From Variovorax sp. IB41 (GTDB lineage Bacteria > Pseudomonadota > Gammaproteobacteria > Burkholderiales > Burkholderiaceae_C): a DNA stretch of 64,000 bases. The stretch spans positions 62,001 to 126,000 of the forward strand of contig NZ_JAEFCB010000011.1 of assembly GCF_016405905.1 (NCBI RefSeq), in the 5' to 3' direction. This document shows, piece after piece, positions 8,475-16,531 of this stretch; the stretch's first letter is position 1; each line of letters opens with the position of its first letter. Below the pieces are notes generated by a model, which had not been told where the DNA came from, searched no databases, and was given only the letters and a program-made list of their open reading frames with translations. The position numbers were made by a program, and so were the translations under genes.

Positions 8475-9146
8475 ATGAAGCTGTTGCTGAGCATTGCGTT
8501 CGCCGCTGTCGCCCTGATGGGCTGTACCGCCAGGGCGCCGCTGGTGCCGACCGAACCCGGCACGGGCTCCGGACTCACCTACGTGCCGCTGGTCGCCATG
8601 GAAGGCGTGGACAAGGTGCGCTACGACAGCGACGTGCAGGCCTGCCGCACGGCAGCCACGCGCATCACGGCGCGCAGCGAAACCGGTGACGCCATGTGGC
8701 TGGCGCTCGGCCTCGGATTGATCACGGTGCACGGCCAGGGCATCGTGGCCGCCGCTTCGTACACTGGCATCAGCGCAGCAGTCATCGACTGGAACGGTCG
8801 CCCCACCTCGGAACTCATGGCCGAGCACCAGGAGATCGCCATCGTCCACTGCATGGCCAAGCGCGGCTATCGCAACCTGGATCCGGACGTGCGCGACACC
8901 TTCTACGGCCACACCTTCGATCCGGTCGTCGCCGCCAAGCCGCGCCGCACGGGCATCGATACCTACAACGTCGAATCGCTGGCCAAGGCCGGTCGTTGCA
9001 ACGTGCAGCCGCGCGCCGAACTCACGGCCAAGGGCCCGGGCTTCGAGTCGTACAACGTGCCTTGCGAAAACGGCGGCACCTGGGCGGTGCGCTGCGAATT
9101 CGGCAAGTGCCGCGTGCTGGCGCAGGCGCCGGTGCGCCGCTCCTGA
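8475..9146 (+). CDS. Lipoprotein of unknown function
   Basis: A 223-residue protein. The leader MKLLLSIAFAAVALMGC gives a lipobox (LMGC, Cys17). A glycine/alanine-rich hydrophobic stretch near residues 75-105 (WLALGLGLITVHGQGIVAAAS) resembles the Gly-zipper segments seen in other outer-membrane lipoproteins. A conserved-looking tail with paired cysteines (CNVQPRAEL, VPCENGGTW, RCEFGKCR) may form disulfides. I do not recognise the family. ATG 8475 follows GAGGGAA and starts directly with the lipoprotein signal. A terminator follows the stop. Confidence 0.7.
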   Translation: MKLLLSIAFAAVALMGCTARAPLVPTEPGTGSGLTYVPLVAMEGVDKVRYDSDVQACRTAATRITARSETGDAMWLALGLGLITVHGQGIVAAASYTGISAAVIDWNGRPTSELMAEHQEIAIVHCMAKRGYRNLDPDVRDTFYGHTFDPVVAAKPRRTGIDTYNVESLAKAGRCNVQPRAELTAKGPGFESYNVPCENGGTWAVRCEFGKCRVLAQAPVRRS

Positions 9147-9166
9147 GTCTTTTCAACCCAGCTAAC

Positions 9167-9195
9167 GGCCGGCGTCATGCCGGCCTTTCTCTTTC
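9167..9195 (+). terminator. Terminator after lipoprotein gene
   Basis: GGCCGGC (9167-9173) and GCCGGCC (9179-9185) enclose a 5-nt loop and are followed by TTTCTCTTT. It lies 20 bp after the stop, and the converging small secreted-protein gene ends 4 bp beyond it. Confidence 0.8.
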
Positions 9196-9199
9196 TGGC

Positions 9200-9385
9200 T
9201 CAGCGCCAGACGTAGTGCCCCGGCACCCGGCGGCCATGCTCACGGTGCGCCGGCACCCACACCTTGTGCTTGCGGTGATGCGGCGCCGCGTGCGGCCGGT
9301 CATAGCCGGGTCCATGACGCATGGGCTGGGCCATGGCTGCACTCGAGAGCACGCAGGCGGCGAGAACGAAGAGTATCTTTTTCAT
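9200..9385 (-). CDS. Small secreted His/Arg-rich protein
   Basis: A 61-residue protein with a clear Sec signal (MKKILFVLAACVLSSAAMAQ, cleavage after AMAQ). The mature part is ~41 basic residues with several histidines (HGPGYDRPHAAPHHRKHK) and ends HYVWR. The His-rich character allows metal binding or nucleic acid contact, but neither is demonstrated. The C-terminal GHYVWR-like end resembles short secreted proteins of Burkholderiales with repeated HG and W residues. AAGGACTCCAAC precedes the ATG. Function unknown. Confidence 0.65.
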   Translation of the reverse strand: MKKILFVLAACVLSSAAMAQPMRHGPGYDRPHAAPHHRKHKVWVPAHREHGRRVPGHYVWR

Positions 9386-9492
9386 GTTGGAGTCCTTCGG
9401 GTTGATGAATGCACCTCAAGCAGGTACGGCATGAACCTTAGTTTGCGGCGGTGCACGGCTTCGTAGGCCTCCGGACACTTTACAAACAGGAC

Positions 9493-9519
9493 GTTGCAGT
9501 GGCACGACGCCGCTGCAAC
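9493..9519 (-). terminator. Possible terminator after ppk2
   Basis: GTTGCAG (9493-9499) pairs with CTGCAAC (9513-9519), extended by GGC/GCC. Read on the minus strand it is followed by TGTTTGT. It lies 13 bp after the ppk2 stop. The T tract is weak. Confidence 0.4.
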
Positions 9520-9532
9520 CAACGGCATCGTC

Positions 9533-10339
9533 CTACTTGACGATCATTCCCTTGAGCGCCGGGTCCGGCGGCGGGACCTTGAACTTCATCTGCCGCAGCG
9601 TCTTCATCAGGAGCTGCGCAATCATCAGGTTGCGGTGCCGCTTGCTGTTGGCCGGTATCACGTACCAGGGCGCATGCTCGGTCGAGGTGGCCGCCAGGGC
9701 GTTCTCGTAGGCGCGCTGGTAGGCGCTCCACTTGGTGCGCACTTCCAGGTCGCCCATGCTGAACTTCCATTGCTTGCCGGGCGTGTCGATGCGCGCCTGC
9801 AGGCGCTCGCGCTGCTCGTCCTTGTCGATGTGCAGCATGCACTTGACGACGACCGTGCCGGTCTCCACCAGCAGCCGCTCGAAGTCGTTGATCTGCGCGT
9901 AACGGCGCCTGGTCTCGGCCTTGTCGATCCAGCCTTCGACCACCGGCACCAGCACGTCTTCGTAGTGGCTGCGGTTCCACACCGCGATCTCGCCGGTGCG
10001 CGGCACGACGGCGTGACAGCGCCAGAGATAGTCGCGCGCCCGTTCCTCTTCGGTCGGCGCCTTGAAGGCCGCCACGCGCACGCCCAGCGGGGAGGTGCGC
10101 GAGAACACCCAGCGCACCGTGCCGTCCTTGCCGCTGGTGTCCATGCCCTGCAGCACCAGCAGCACCTTGCGGCGGCCTTCGGCGTGCAGCAGGTTCTGCA
10201 GCTCGTCGAGCTCGCCGGCCATCGCGTCGACCTCTTCGCGCTGCGCCGCTTCATCGCCCTCGCAGAAGGCGGTGTCGCCGGGGTCGATGTGCGAGAGCTT
10301 GAATTTGCTGCCGACGCGGTATTTCTTGAAGCTGGCCAT
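9533..10339 (-). CDS. ppk2: Polyphosphate kinase 2
   Basis: A 268-residue PPK2 of the single-domain size that usually phosphorylates nucleoside diphosphates with polyphosphate. Walker A is G65-MDTSGKDG and the Walker-B-like loop is AVWNRSHYEDVLV (residues 119-131). The lid region has RRYAQINDFERLL and the C-terminal end has MKFKVPPPDPALKG. ATG 10339 is chosen because conserved PPK2 sequence (KYRVGSKFKLSHIDPGDT) starts at once. The longer open frame is a shadow. Transcribed in the direction away from the hslR-like gene with a 50-bp gap, so co-transcription with it is possible. Confidence 0.93.
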   Translation of the reverse strand: MASFKKYRVGSKFKLSHIDPGDTAFCEGDEAAQREEVDAMAGELDELQNLLHAEGRRKVLLVLQGMDTSGKDGTVRWVFSRTSPLGVRVAAFKAPTEEERARDYLWRCHAVVPRTGEIAVWNRSHYEDVLVPVVEGWIDKAETRRRYAQINDFERLLVETGTVVVKCMLHIDKDEQRERLQARIDTPGKQWKFSMGDLEVRTKWSAYQRAYENALAATSTEHAPWYVIPANSKRHRNLMIAQLLMKTLRQMKFKVPPPDPALKGMIVK

Positions 10340-10389
10340 GAACCGGAACTCCGTGAAGAAGGAAAGCCGACAGCCTAAGCGATCAGAGA

Positions 10390-10836
10390 TCAGCGCTCGG
10401 TATCTTCCGGATCGATCGAGGCGCTCCAGCGGTTGTCCCATTCGGCGTGGCGGACCGCGCCGTCGAGATCGCGCCGGTCGCGCTTGGTCGGGCGCCCTTG
10501 CTCGATGGCCAGGGCCGGCTCGCTGCCCATGCGGCGCTGCTCCCGCAAGGCGGCCTGCGCGGCGATGCTCTCGGCCGTTTCTTCGTAGAGCAATTGCGCC
10601 ACCGGCGCCGGCCCGCGCTGGCCGCTGATGCCGCGCACCGTCACGGTCCGCGTCTGCACGCCCAGACGCATCGTCACCGTGTCGCCGACCTTCACTTCGC
10701 GCGAGGCCTTGGCGACGTCGCCGTTCACCTGCACCCGGTTCTTGCCGATTTCCTCCGCGGCCAGCGAGCGCGTCTTGAAGAAGCGTGCGGCCCAGAGCCA
10801 TTTGTCGATGCGCAGACGTTCCAGAGAGGATTCCAT
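10390..10836 (-). CDS. hslR: S4-domain RNA-binding heat-shock-like protein (Hsp15 type)
   Basis: A 148-residue protein with an N-terminal S4 domain (RLRIDKWLWAARFFKTRSLA, then GKNRVQVNGDVAKAS, residues 7-45). Hsp15 binds dissociated 50S subunits carrying peptidyl-tRNA and helps to recycle stalled ribosomes. The C-terminal ~55 residues are charged (EQGRPTKRDRRDLDG), as in other HslR proteins. The tctE kinase gene ends 3 bp upstream on the same strand, so they are probably read together, although the functions look unrelated. Confidence 0.88.
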   Translation of the reverse strand: MESSLERLRIDKWLWAARFFKTRSLAAEEIGKNRVQVNGDVAKASREVKVGDTVTMRLGVQTRTVTVRGISGQRGPAPVAQLLYEETAESIAAQAALREQRRMGSEPALAIEQGRPTKRDRRDLDGAVRHAEWDNRWSASIDPEDTER

Positions 10837-10839
10837 AGA

Positions 10840-12297
10840 TCAGGAATTGTGCCGCCACAGCGGCAGATGCACGACGGCGTCCAGCCCGATGACCCTGGCG
10901 GTGTTGTCCTGCGCAGTGCTCTGCATGGTGCCCTGCGCGCTGCCCTGCGCGGTGCGGTTCTCCAGGTCGATGCGCCCGTCCAGCGCCAGCACGATCTCGC
11001 GGCAGATCGCCAGCCCCAGCCCCGAGCCGCTCGAGGTGCTGCCCGCGGAGAAGGGTGCAAAGAGGCGCTGCCGCAGCTCGGGCGAAATGCCGGGCCCTTC
11101 GTCGCGCACCGTGAGCACCGCCTGGCCCTCGGCGGCCCGCACGCTCACCGACAACGCCGCACCCTGCGGGCTCTGCTTGATCGCGTTGTGCAGCAGGTTG
11201 CGCGTGAGCTCCTGCAGCATCCACTGGTGCGCGCGCACGGCCACCGGTTCGTCGATGGCCAGTTCGAAATCCAGCGCCTTGTCGGCCACCAGCGGCGACA
11301 GGTCCAGCACGATGTTGCGCACCACGTCGCCCAGATCCAGCGTCACCGACTCGGGCTGCTGGCGCAGTTGCTCCACCTTGGCGAGCGAGAGCATCTGGTT
11401 GGCCAGCATCGTCGCGCGCTCGACCGTCTGGCTGATTTCGCCGAAGGCCTGCTCGGGCGCCACGTCGCCGCGGCGCGCCGACTGCACCTGCGCCTTGAGC
11501 ACCGCGAGCGGCGTGCGCAGCTGGTGGGCGCTGTCGCGCACGAAGCGCTTCTGGTGATCGAGCAGCCGCTGCAGCCGGCCCATCACCTCGGTGGTGGCGT
11601 CGATCAGCGGCAGCAGCTCGCGGGGCGCATCGGGCGCGTCGATCGGCGAGAGGTCGTCCGCCGGCCGCTTCCCGATGGCTTCGCCCAGCTCGCGCACCGG
11701 GCGCGTCGCGCGGTGCACCACGAACACCGTGACGCCCGCGATCACGCCCATCAGCAAGAGCTGGCGCCAGAGCGTATCGAGCAGCAGCTTGCGCACCAGC
11801 GTCTCGCGCAGCTCGAGCGTCTCGGCCACCTGCACCACCGCCATGCCGCGGCCGCGGGCGCTCGCCACCGGCTGCAGCAGCACCGCGACGCGAACGGGTT
11901 GCTCGCGGAATTGCGCATCGTAGAAATCGACCAGCGCCGCGTAGGCGCTGCGGTCCGGAATGCGGCCGCGCCAGAACGGCAGTTCGGCAAAGCCCGAGAT
12001 CAGGTCGCCGTTGAGCGCGGAGACCCGATAGAAGAGCCGGCTGCGGTTGTCGGCCTCGAAGGCCTCCAGCGCGGAGTAGGGCACGATCGCGCGCAGCTGC
12101 GCCTTCTCGTCGTAGCCCTCCACGTCGAGCTGTTCGCCGATGGTCTTGGCCGAGGCGAGCAGCGTGCGGTCGTAGGCCGTGGTGGCGGCCGCGAGGCTCT
12201 GGCGGTACAGGCTCACGCTGTTGATCACGATGAACACCGCCACCGGCGCGAGGATGCCCAGCAGCAGCCGCGCGCGCAGGGAGGAGACATGCCTCAT
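10840..12297 (-). CDS. tctE: Sensor histidine kinase, TctE type
   Basis: A 485-residue inner-membrane kinase. TM1 is near residues 9-28 (LLLGILAPVAVFIVINSVSL). A periplasmic sensor of ~135 residues follows, with TM2 near 173-193 (LLLMGVIAGVTVFVVH) and a linker. The H-box is FVRDSAHQLRTPLAVLK (His258). The N-box is NLLHNAIKQS, and the G-boxes are RDEGPGIS and SGSGLGLAICREI. The length and layout match TctE, the sensor for tricarboxylate uptake. Its regulator gene lies 7 bp upstream, and the transporter genes are divergent. Confidence 0.9.
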   Translation of the reverse strand: MRHVSSLRARLLLGILAPVAVFIVINSVSLYRQSLAAATTAYDRTLLASAKTIGEQLDVEGYDEKAQLRAIVPYSALEAFEADNRSRLFYRVSALNGDLISGFAELPFWRGRIPDRSAYAALVDFYDAQFREQPVRVAVLLQPVASARGRGMAVVQVAETLELRETLVRKLLLDTLWRQLLLMGVIAGVTVFVVHRATRPVRELGEAIGKRPADDLSPIDAPDAPRELLPLIDATTEVMGRLQRLLDHQKRFVRDSAHQLRTPLAVLKAQVQSARRGDVAPEQAFGEISQTVERATMLANQMLSLAKVEQLRQQPESVTLDLGDVVRNIVLDLSPLVADKALDFELAIDEPVAVRAHQWMLQELTRNLLHNAIKQSPQGAALSVSVRAAEGQAVLTVRDEGPGISPELRQRLFAPFSAGSTSSGSGLGLAICREIVLALDGRIDLENRTAQGSAQGTMQSTAQDNTARVIGLDAVVHLPLWRHNS

Positions 12298-12304
12298 ACG
12301 GCCT

Positions 12305-12985
12305 TCATGTCTCGGGCCGCAGCAGATAGCCCAGGCCCCGCATCGTCATCAGCACGGCGCCCGTGCCTGCGAGCTTCTTGCGAAGGCGATACACCACCAC
12401 CTCGATGGCCTCGTACTGCACGTCGGTCTCGCCCGGGAACACCAGCTCGAAGAGGCGCTCCTTGGTCACCGCATGGCCCGGCTTCATCATCAGCGCCTTC
12501 ATGAGCGCGAGTTCGCGCGGCGTGAGCTCCAGCAGGTCGGCGCGGTTGTAGATGGCGCCGTTGTCGGGCTCGAAGCGCAGGCCGCCGATCTCCTGCGGGT
12601 TCAGGCCGTTGTCGGGGCCCACGCTCTGGCTGCGCCGGCGCAGCGCGCGGATGCGGGCCTCCAACTCGTCCAGGTCGAAAGGCTTGGGCAGGTAGTCGTC
12701 GGCGCCTGCGTTCAGGCCCACGATGCGGTCGCCCACCGTGCCGCGGGCCGTGAGCAGCAGCACCGGGGTGCGCAGCCCTCCGGCGCGGGCCTGCGCAAGC
12801 ACCTGCAGGCCGTCCAGGTTGGGCAGGCTCAGGTCCAGCGCCACCACGTCGGGCTCGATGGCGCGCCACTGCGCCACCGCCTCGGCGCCGTCGCCGCACA
12901 CGCGCACGTCGATGCGGCGGCGGGCGAGGGCGCGCTGCAGCGTGACCTGCATCGAGGGATCGTCTTCGACCAGCAGCAGCTTCAT
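12305..12985 (-). CDS. tctD: OmpR-family response regulator, TctD type
   Basis: A 226-residue regulator with a receiver domain (acidic pair EDD near residues 7-9, phospho-acceptor D51 in VVALDLSLPNL, Lys in YLPKPFDLDEL) and a winged-helix effector (LTPRELALMKALMMKPGHAVTKERL to the C-terminus). It is predicted to be phosphorylated by the TctE kinase encoded 7 bp downstream. ATG 12985 starts right at MKLLLVEDDPS. It is divergent from tctC with a 170-bp region containing a palindrome and direct repeats. Confidence 0.93.
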   Translation of the reverse strand: MKLLLVEDDPSMQVTLQRALARRRIDVRVCGDGAEAVAQWRAIEPDVVALDLSLPNLDGLQVLAQARAGGLRTPVLLLTARGTVGDRIVGLNAGADDYLPKPFDLDELEARIRALRRRSQSVGPDNGLNPQEIGGLRFEPDNGAIYNRADLLELTPRELALMKALMMKPGHAVTKERLFELVFPGETDVQYEAIEVVVYRLRKKLAGTGAVLMTMRGLGYLLRPET

Positions 12986-13088
12986 ACGAGGGTCATGCGG
13001 GAAATGGGGGGACAGCGCAATGGATACTTTGGTGTTTTCCCCAGTCTGGCGGACAGCCAACTGACAGCGGGGCGGCGCATGATAGCGG

Positions 13089-13135
13089 CTCAGGCCTGAG
13101 TCAGGTTCTTTCAGGCTCCAGCAACTTCCTTTCAG
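13089..13135. promoter_or_regulatory. Candidate TctD binding region upstream of tctC
   Basis: CTCAGGCCTGAG (13089-13100) is a perfect 12-bp palindrome. CTTTCAG occurs twice as direct repeats at 13108-13114 and 13129-13135, exactly 21 bp apart, that is two helical turns on the same face. OmpR-type regulators often bind direct repeats spaced this way. All lie 20-70 bp before the tctC ATG. Confidence 0.4.
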
Positions 13136-13155
13136 CCCCTCCGGAGACAACCACA

Positions 13156-14115
13156 ATGCGTCGCGATACCTTTTTGAAGTCCCTGGCCGCTTTGGCCGCT
13201 GCCGGCGCGCTGCCGCTCTCGGCGCGTGCAGCAGCCAACGTCAAGATGATGATCCCCGCCAACCCGGGCGGTGGCTGGGACACCACCGGCCGCGCATTGG
13301 GCAAGGCGCTGAGCGACGCCAAGGTGGCCGACACCGTCACCTACGACAACAAGGGCGGCGCCGCCGGCGCGCTGGGCCTGGCCCAGTTCGTGAACGGCTC
13401 CAAGGGCGATGCCAACGCGCTGATGGTCATGGGCTCGGTCATGCTGGGCGGCATCATCACCGGCAAGCCGCCGGTCAAGCTGGAGCAGGCCACGCCCATC
13501 GCGCGCCTGACCACCGAATACAACGTGTTCGTGCTGCCCGCCAATTCGCCCCTGAAGACCATGAAGGACGTGGTCGACCAGCTCAAGAAAGACCCAGGCA
13601 GCGTCAAGTGGGGCGGCGGTTCGCGCGGCTCCACCGAGCACATCGCCGCGGCCATGATCGCGCAGAAGGTCGGCGCCGATCCTTCCAAGATCAACTACGT
13701 GGCCTTCCGCGGAGGCGGCGAGGCCACCGCCGCCATCCTGGGCGGCAACGTCACGGTCGGCGGCAGCGGCTACAGCGAATTCGCCGAGTACATCGCCGCC
13801 GGCAAGATGAAGGCCATTGCCGTCACCTCCGCGCAGCGCCTGCCGGGCATCAACGTGCCCACGCTCAAGGAGCAGGGCATCGACGTGGAGATCGGCAACT
13901 GGCGCGGCGTGTACGGCGCCCCCGGCATCTCGGCCGAGCAGCGCAAGGCGCTGACCGACATGGTGCTGGCCGCCATGAAGAGTTCGTCGTGGGCCGAGTC
14001 GCTCAAGAAGAACGACTGGACGCCGGCCGTGCTGTCGGGCGACGCGTTCGCCAAGTTCGTGGACGACGACTTCGCCAGCCTGCGCGCCATCATGACGAAA
14101 TCCGGCATGGTCTGA
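13156..14115 (+). CDS. tctC: Tripartite carboxylate transporter substrate-binding protein (Bug family)
   Basis: A 319-residue periplasmic binding protein. The leader MRRDTFLKSLAALAAAGALPLSARAA has an RR pair and an ARA-A cleavage site, so Sec or Tat export is possible. Bug-family features are VKMMIPANPGGGWDTTGR, KGGAAGALGLAQFV and GSRGSTEHIAAAMIAQ. It delivers a carboxylate to the TctA/TctB permease encoded immediately downstream. Citrate is the classical ligand, but Bug proteins vary, so the ligand is open. The divergent tctDE pair supports induction by the transported compound. Confidence 0.93.
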   Translation: MRRDTFLKSLAALAAAGALPLSARAAANVKMMIPANPGGGWDTTGRALGKALSDAKVADTVTYDNKGGAAGALGLAQFVNGSKGDANALMVMGSVMLGGIITGKPPVKLEQATPIARLTTEYNVFVLPANSPLKTMKDVVDQLKKDPGSVKWGGGSRGSTEHIAAAMIAQKVGADPSKINYVAFRGGGEATAAILGGNVTVGGSGYSEFAEYIAAGKMKAIAVTSAQRLPGINVPTLKEQGIDVEIGNWRGVYGAPGISAEQRKALTDMVLAAMKSSSWAESLKKNDWTPAVLSGDAFAKFVDDDFASLRAIMTKSGMV

Positions 14116-14215
14116 CGCGCACCCTGCGCACCTTGCATGCCGAATGGCACGCTGTCCTCGCAAGAGACGACAGCGTGCCGTTTTCAAATCCAGCACCACA
14201 TTCCGGGAGCAAAAA

Positions 14216-14767
14216 ATGACAACTCCAGATTCCTCGGTCTCGCCGCCTGATGCGGCGGCGCAAGCGGCCGCGGTATGGCCGCAAACCCTCGTCGGCGCGG
14301 GCGTGCTCGTCACCGGCCTGGCGCTCGCCTTCGGTGCCATCGGCATCTCGTCCGAAGCCGGCTACGGCGGCGTCGGCCCCAACTTCCTGCCCTGGATGGT
14401 GTCCGTGGTGCTCGTGCTCTGCGGCGGCTGGATTCTCTGGGAAGCGCGCACCGGCGGCTTTCGCGAGCTCGATGCGCCCACGGGCGCCGACCGCGCCTAC
14501 TGGCCCGGCTTCATCTGGGTCTCGGCGGGCCTCCTGCTCAACGCGGCGCTCATCACGACCCTGGGCTTCATCTTGAGTTGCACGCTGTGCTACGTGCTGG
14601 CCGTGCAGGGCCTGCGCCGCGCGAGCGGACAGGCCGGCGTGAATTCGCCGCGCACCTTCGCCATCGACTTCGTCACCGGCGTGCTCATCGCCGCCCCGGT
14701 GTTCTGGATGTTCACGCAGTTCCTGGCCATCAACCTGCCCGGCCTCACAACGACGGGGTGGCTCTGA
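14216..14767 (+). CDS. tctB: Tripartite tricarboxylate transporter small membrane subunit
   Basis: A 183-residue protein with about four hydrophobic helices (TLVGAGVLVTGLALAFGAIG, NFLPWMVSVVLVLCGGWIL, FIWVSAGLLLNAALITTLGF, FAIDFVTGVLIAAPVFWMF), the TctB layout. It is the small subunit of the secondary, ion-driven carboxylate importer. ATG 14216 follows CGGGAGCAAAA. tctA begins 1 bp after its stop. The ~100-bp gap after tctC has no clear terminator. Confidence 0.9.
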   Translation: MTTPDSSVSPPDAAAQAAAVWPQTLVGAGVLVTGLALAFGAIGISSEAGYGGVGPNFLPWMVSVVLVLCGGWILWEARTGGFRELDAPTGADRAYWPGFIWVSAGLLLNAALITTLGFILSCTLCYVLAVQGLRRASGQAGVNSPRTFAIDFVTGVLIAAPVFWMFTQFLAINLPGLTTTGWL

Positions 14768-14768
14768 C

Positions 14769-16292
14769 ATGGAAATCTTCAACGCACTCATGGCGGGTTT
14801 CGCCACCGCGATCACCCCCATCAATCTTCTCTGGTGCCTGGTCGGCTGCGCGCTGGGCACGGCCGTGGGCGTGCTGCCCGGCATCGGCCCGGCCGTGGCG
14901 GTGGCCATGCTGCTGCCGATCACCGGCAAGGTCGACATCACGGCCTCGATGATCTTCTTCTCGGGCATCTACTACGGCGCCATGTACGGCGGCTCGACCA
15001 CCTCGATCCTGCTGAACACGCCCGGCGAAACCGCCAGCATGGTGACCGCGATGGAGGGCAACAAGATGGCCAAGAGCGGCCGGGCGGGCGCCGCGCTCGC
15101 CACCGCGGCCATCGGCTCCTTCGTGGCCGGCACCATCGCCACCGTCATCGTCACGCTGTTCGCGCCGTTCGTGGCCGAGTTCGCGGTCAAGCTCGGGCCG
15201 CCCGAATATTTCCTCTTGATGCTGCTGGCCTTCACCACGGTGAGCGCGGTGCTGGGCAAGAGCACGCTGCGCGGCATGACGGCGCTGTTCGTGGGTCTCG
15301 CGGCCGGCTGCGTGGGGCTGGACCAGATCTCCGGCCAGGGCCGCTACACCGGCGGCGTGCCCGAGCTGCTCGACGGCATCGAGATCGTGCTGGTCGCGGT
15401 CGGCCTGTTCGCGGTGGCCGAGGTGCTCTATGCGGTGCTCTACGAAGGCAAGGTCACCGAAGGCCAGAACAAGCTGAGCCGCGTGCACATGACCAAGCGC
15501 GACTGGAAGCGCTCGATCCCCGCGTGGCTGCGCGGCACCGCCATCGGCACGCCGTTCGGCTGCATCCCGGCCGGCGGCACGGAGATCCCGACCTTCCTGA
15601 GCTATGCGATGGAAAAGAAGCTCGCCAAGGACAAGGACGCCAAGGCCGAGTTCGGCACCACCGGCGCCATCGAAGGCGTGGCCGGCCCCGAGGCCGCCAA
15701 CAACGCCACGGTGACGGCCGCGCTGATCCCGCTGCTCACGCTGGGCATTCCGACCTCCAACACCACCGCCATCCTGCTGGGCGCGTTCCAGAACTACGGC
15801 ATCCAGCCGGGTCCGCAACTCTTCACCACCTCGGCCGCGCTGGTGTGGGCGCTGATCGCCTCGCTCTACATCGGCAACGTGATGCTGCTGGTGCTGAACC
15901 TGCCGATGGTGGGCCTGTGGGTCAAGCTGCTGAAGATTCCGAAGCCCCAGCTCTATGCCGGCATCCTGATCTTCGCGACGGTGGGGGCCTACGGCATGCG
16001 CCAGAGCGCGTTCGACCTGTTCCTGCTCTACGCCATCGGCCTGCTGGGCGTGGTGATGCGGCGCTTCGATTTTCCGACCGCGCCCGTGGTGGTCGGCATG
16101 ATCCTCGGGCCGCTGGCCGAAGCGCAGCTGCGCAACGCCATGTCGATCGGCGAGGGCAGCGCGGTGGTGTTCTTCCAGCGTCCGATGTCGATCGTGCTGG
16201 TGATCATCGTGGTGGCCGTGCTGGTGCTGCCGCGCCTGGCCAAGCGCATGAGCGAACGCAAGTTGAAGCGCCTGGCGCAGCTGGACGCCTGA
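14769..16292 (+). CDS. tctA: Tripartite tricarboxylate transporter large membrane subunit
   Basis: A 507-residue integral membrane permease with ~11-12 helices. TctA signatures are GTAVGVLPGIGPAVAVAML (about residues 35-54), YYGAMYGGSTTSILLNTPGE (about 67-86) and PEAANNATVTAALIPLLTLGIPTS (about 310-335), the duplicated motif that forms the transport site. The C-terminus is a basic cytosolic tail (MSERKLKRLAQ). It ends the tctCBA operon; a terminator follows 28 bp after the stop. Confidence 0.96.
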   Translation: MEIFNALMAGFATAITPINLLWCLVGCALGTAVGVLPGIGPAVAVAMLLPITGKVDITASMIFFSGIYYGAMYGGSTTSILLNTPGETASMVTAMEGNKMAKSGRAGAALATAAIGSFVAGTIATVIVTLFAPFVAEFAVKLGPPEYFLLMLLAFTTVSAVLGKSTLRGMTALFVGLAAGCVGLDQISGQGRYTGGVPELLDGIEIVLVAVGLFAVAEVLYAVLYEGKVTEGQNKLSRVHMTKRDWKRSIPAWLRGTAIGTPFGCIPAGGTEIPTFLSYAMEKKLAKDKDAKAEFGTTGAIEGVAGPEAANNATVTAALIPLLTLGIPTSNTTAILLGAFQNYGIQPGPQLFTTSAALVWALIASLYIGNVMLLVLNLPMVGLWVKLLKIPKPQLYAGILIFATVGAYGMRQSAFDLFLLYAIGLLGVVMRRFDFPTAPVVVGMILGPLAEAQLRNAMSIGEGSAVVFFQRPMSIVLVIIVVAVLVLPRLAKRMSERKLKRLAQLDA

Positions 16293-16320
16293 CCCTCTTT
16301 CGTTTCTGTCTCTCCAGGAA

Positions 16321-16355
16321 TGCCGCGGTGCTTTTGCCCCGCGGCATTTTTGTTT
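16321..16355 (+). terminator. Terminator of tctCBA operon
   Basis: TGCCGCGG (16321-16328) pairs with CCGCGGCA (16339-16346) around a 10-nt loop and is followed by TTTTTGTTT. The rest of the 16293-16531 gap holds nothing else I can name. Confidence 0.88.
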
Positions 16356-16531
16356 GGCATGCCCGGGTCCGCCCCAGCGGGCAACCGCTGGCGCACCGTG
16401 GCGGCTGTCCGCCCCTTGCCTGATGCATTTCGTCGCAAGGCGGATGCGCCGCGCGGCGTGCGTTCCTAGAGTCCCGCACCAGAAGACGCCGCCCGTCTTC
16501 CCCGGATGGAACCCAACGAAAGGAACTCACC

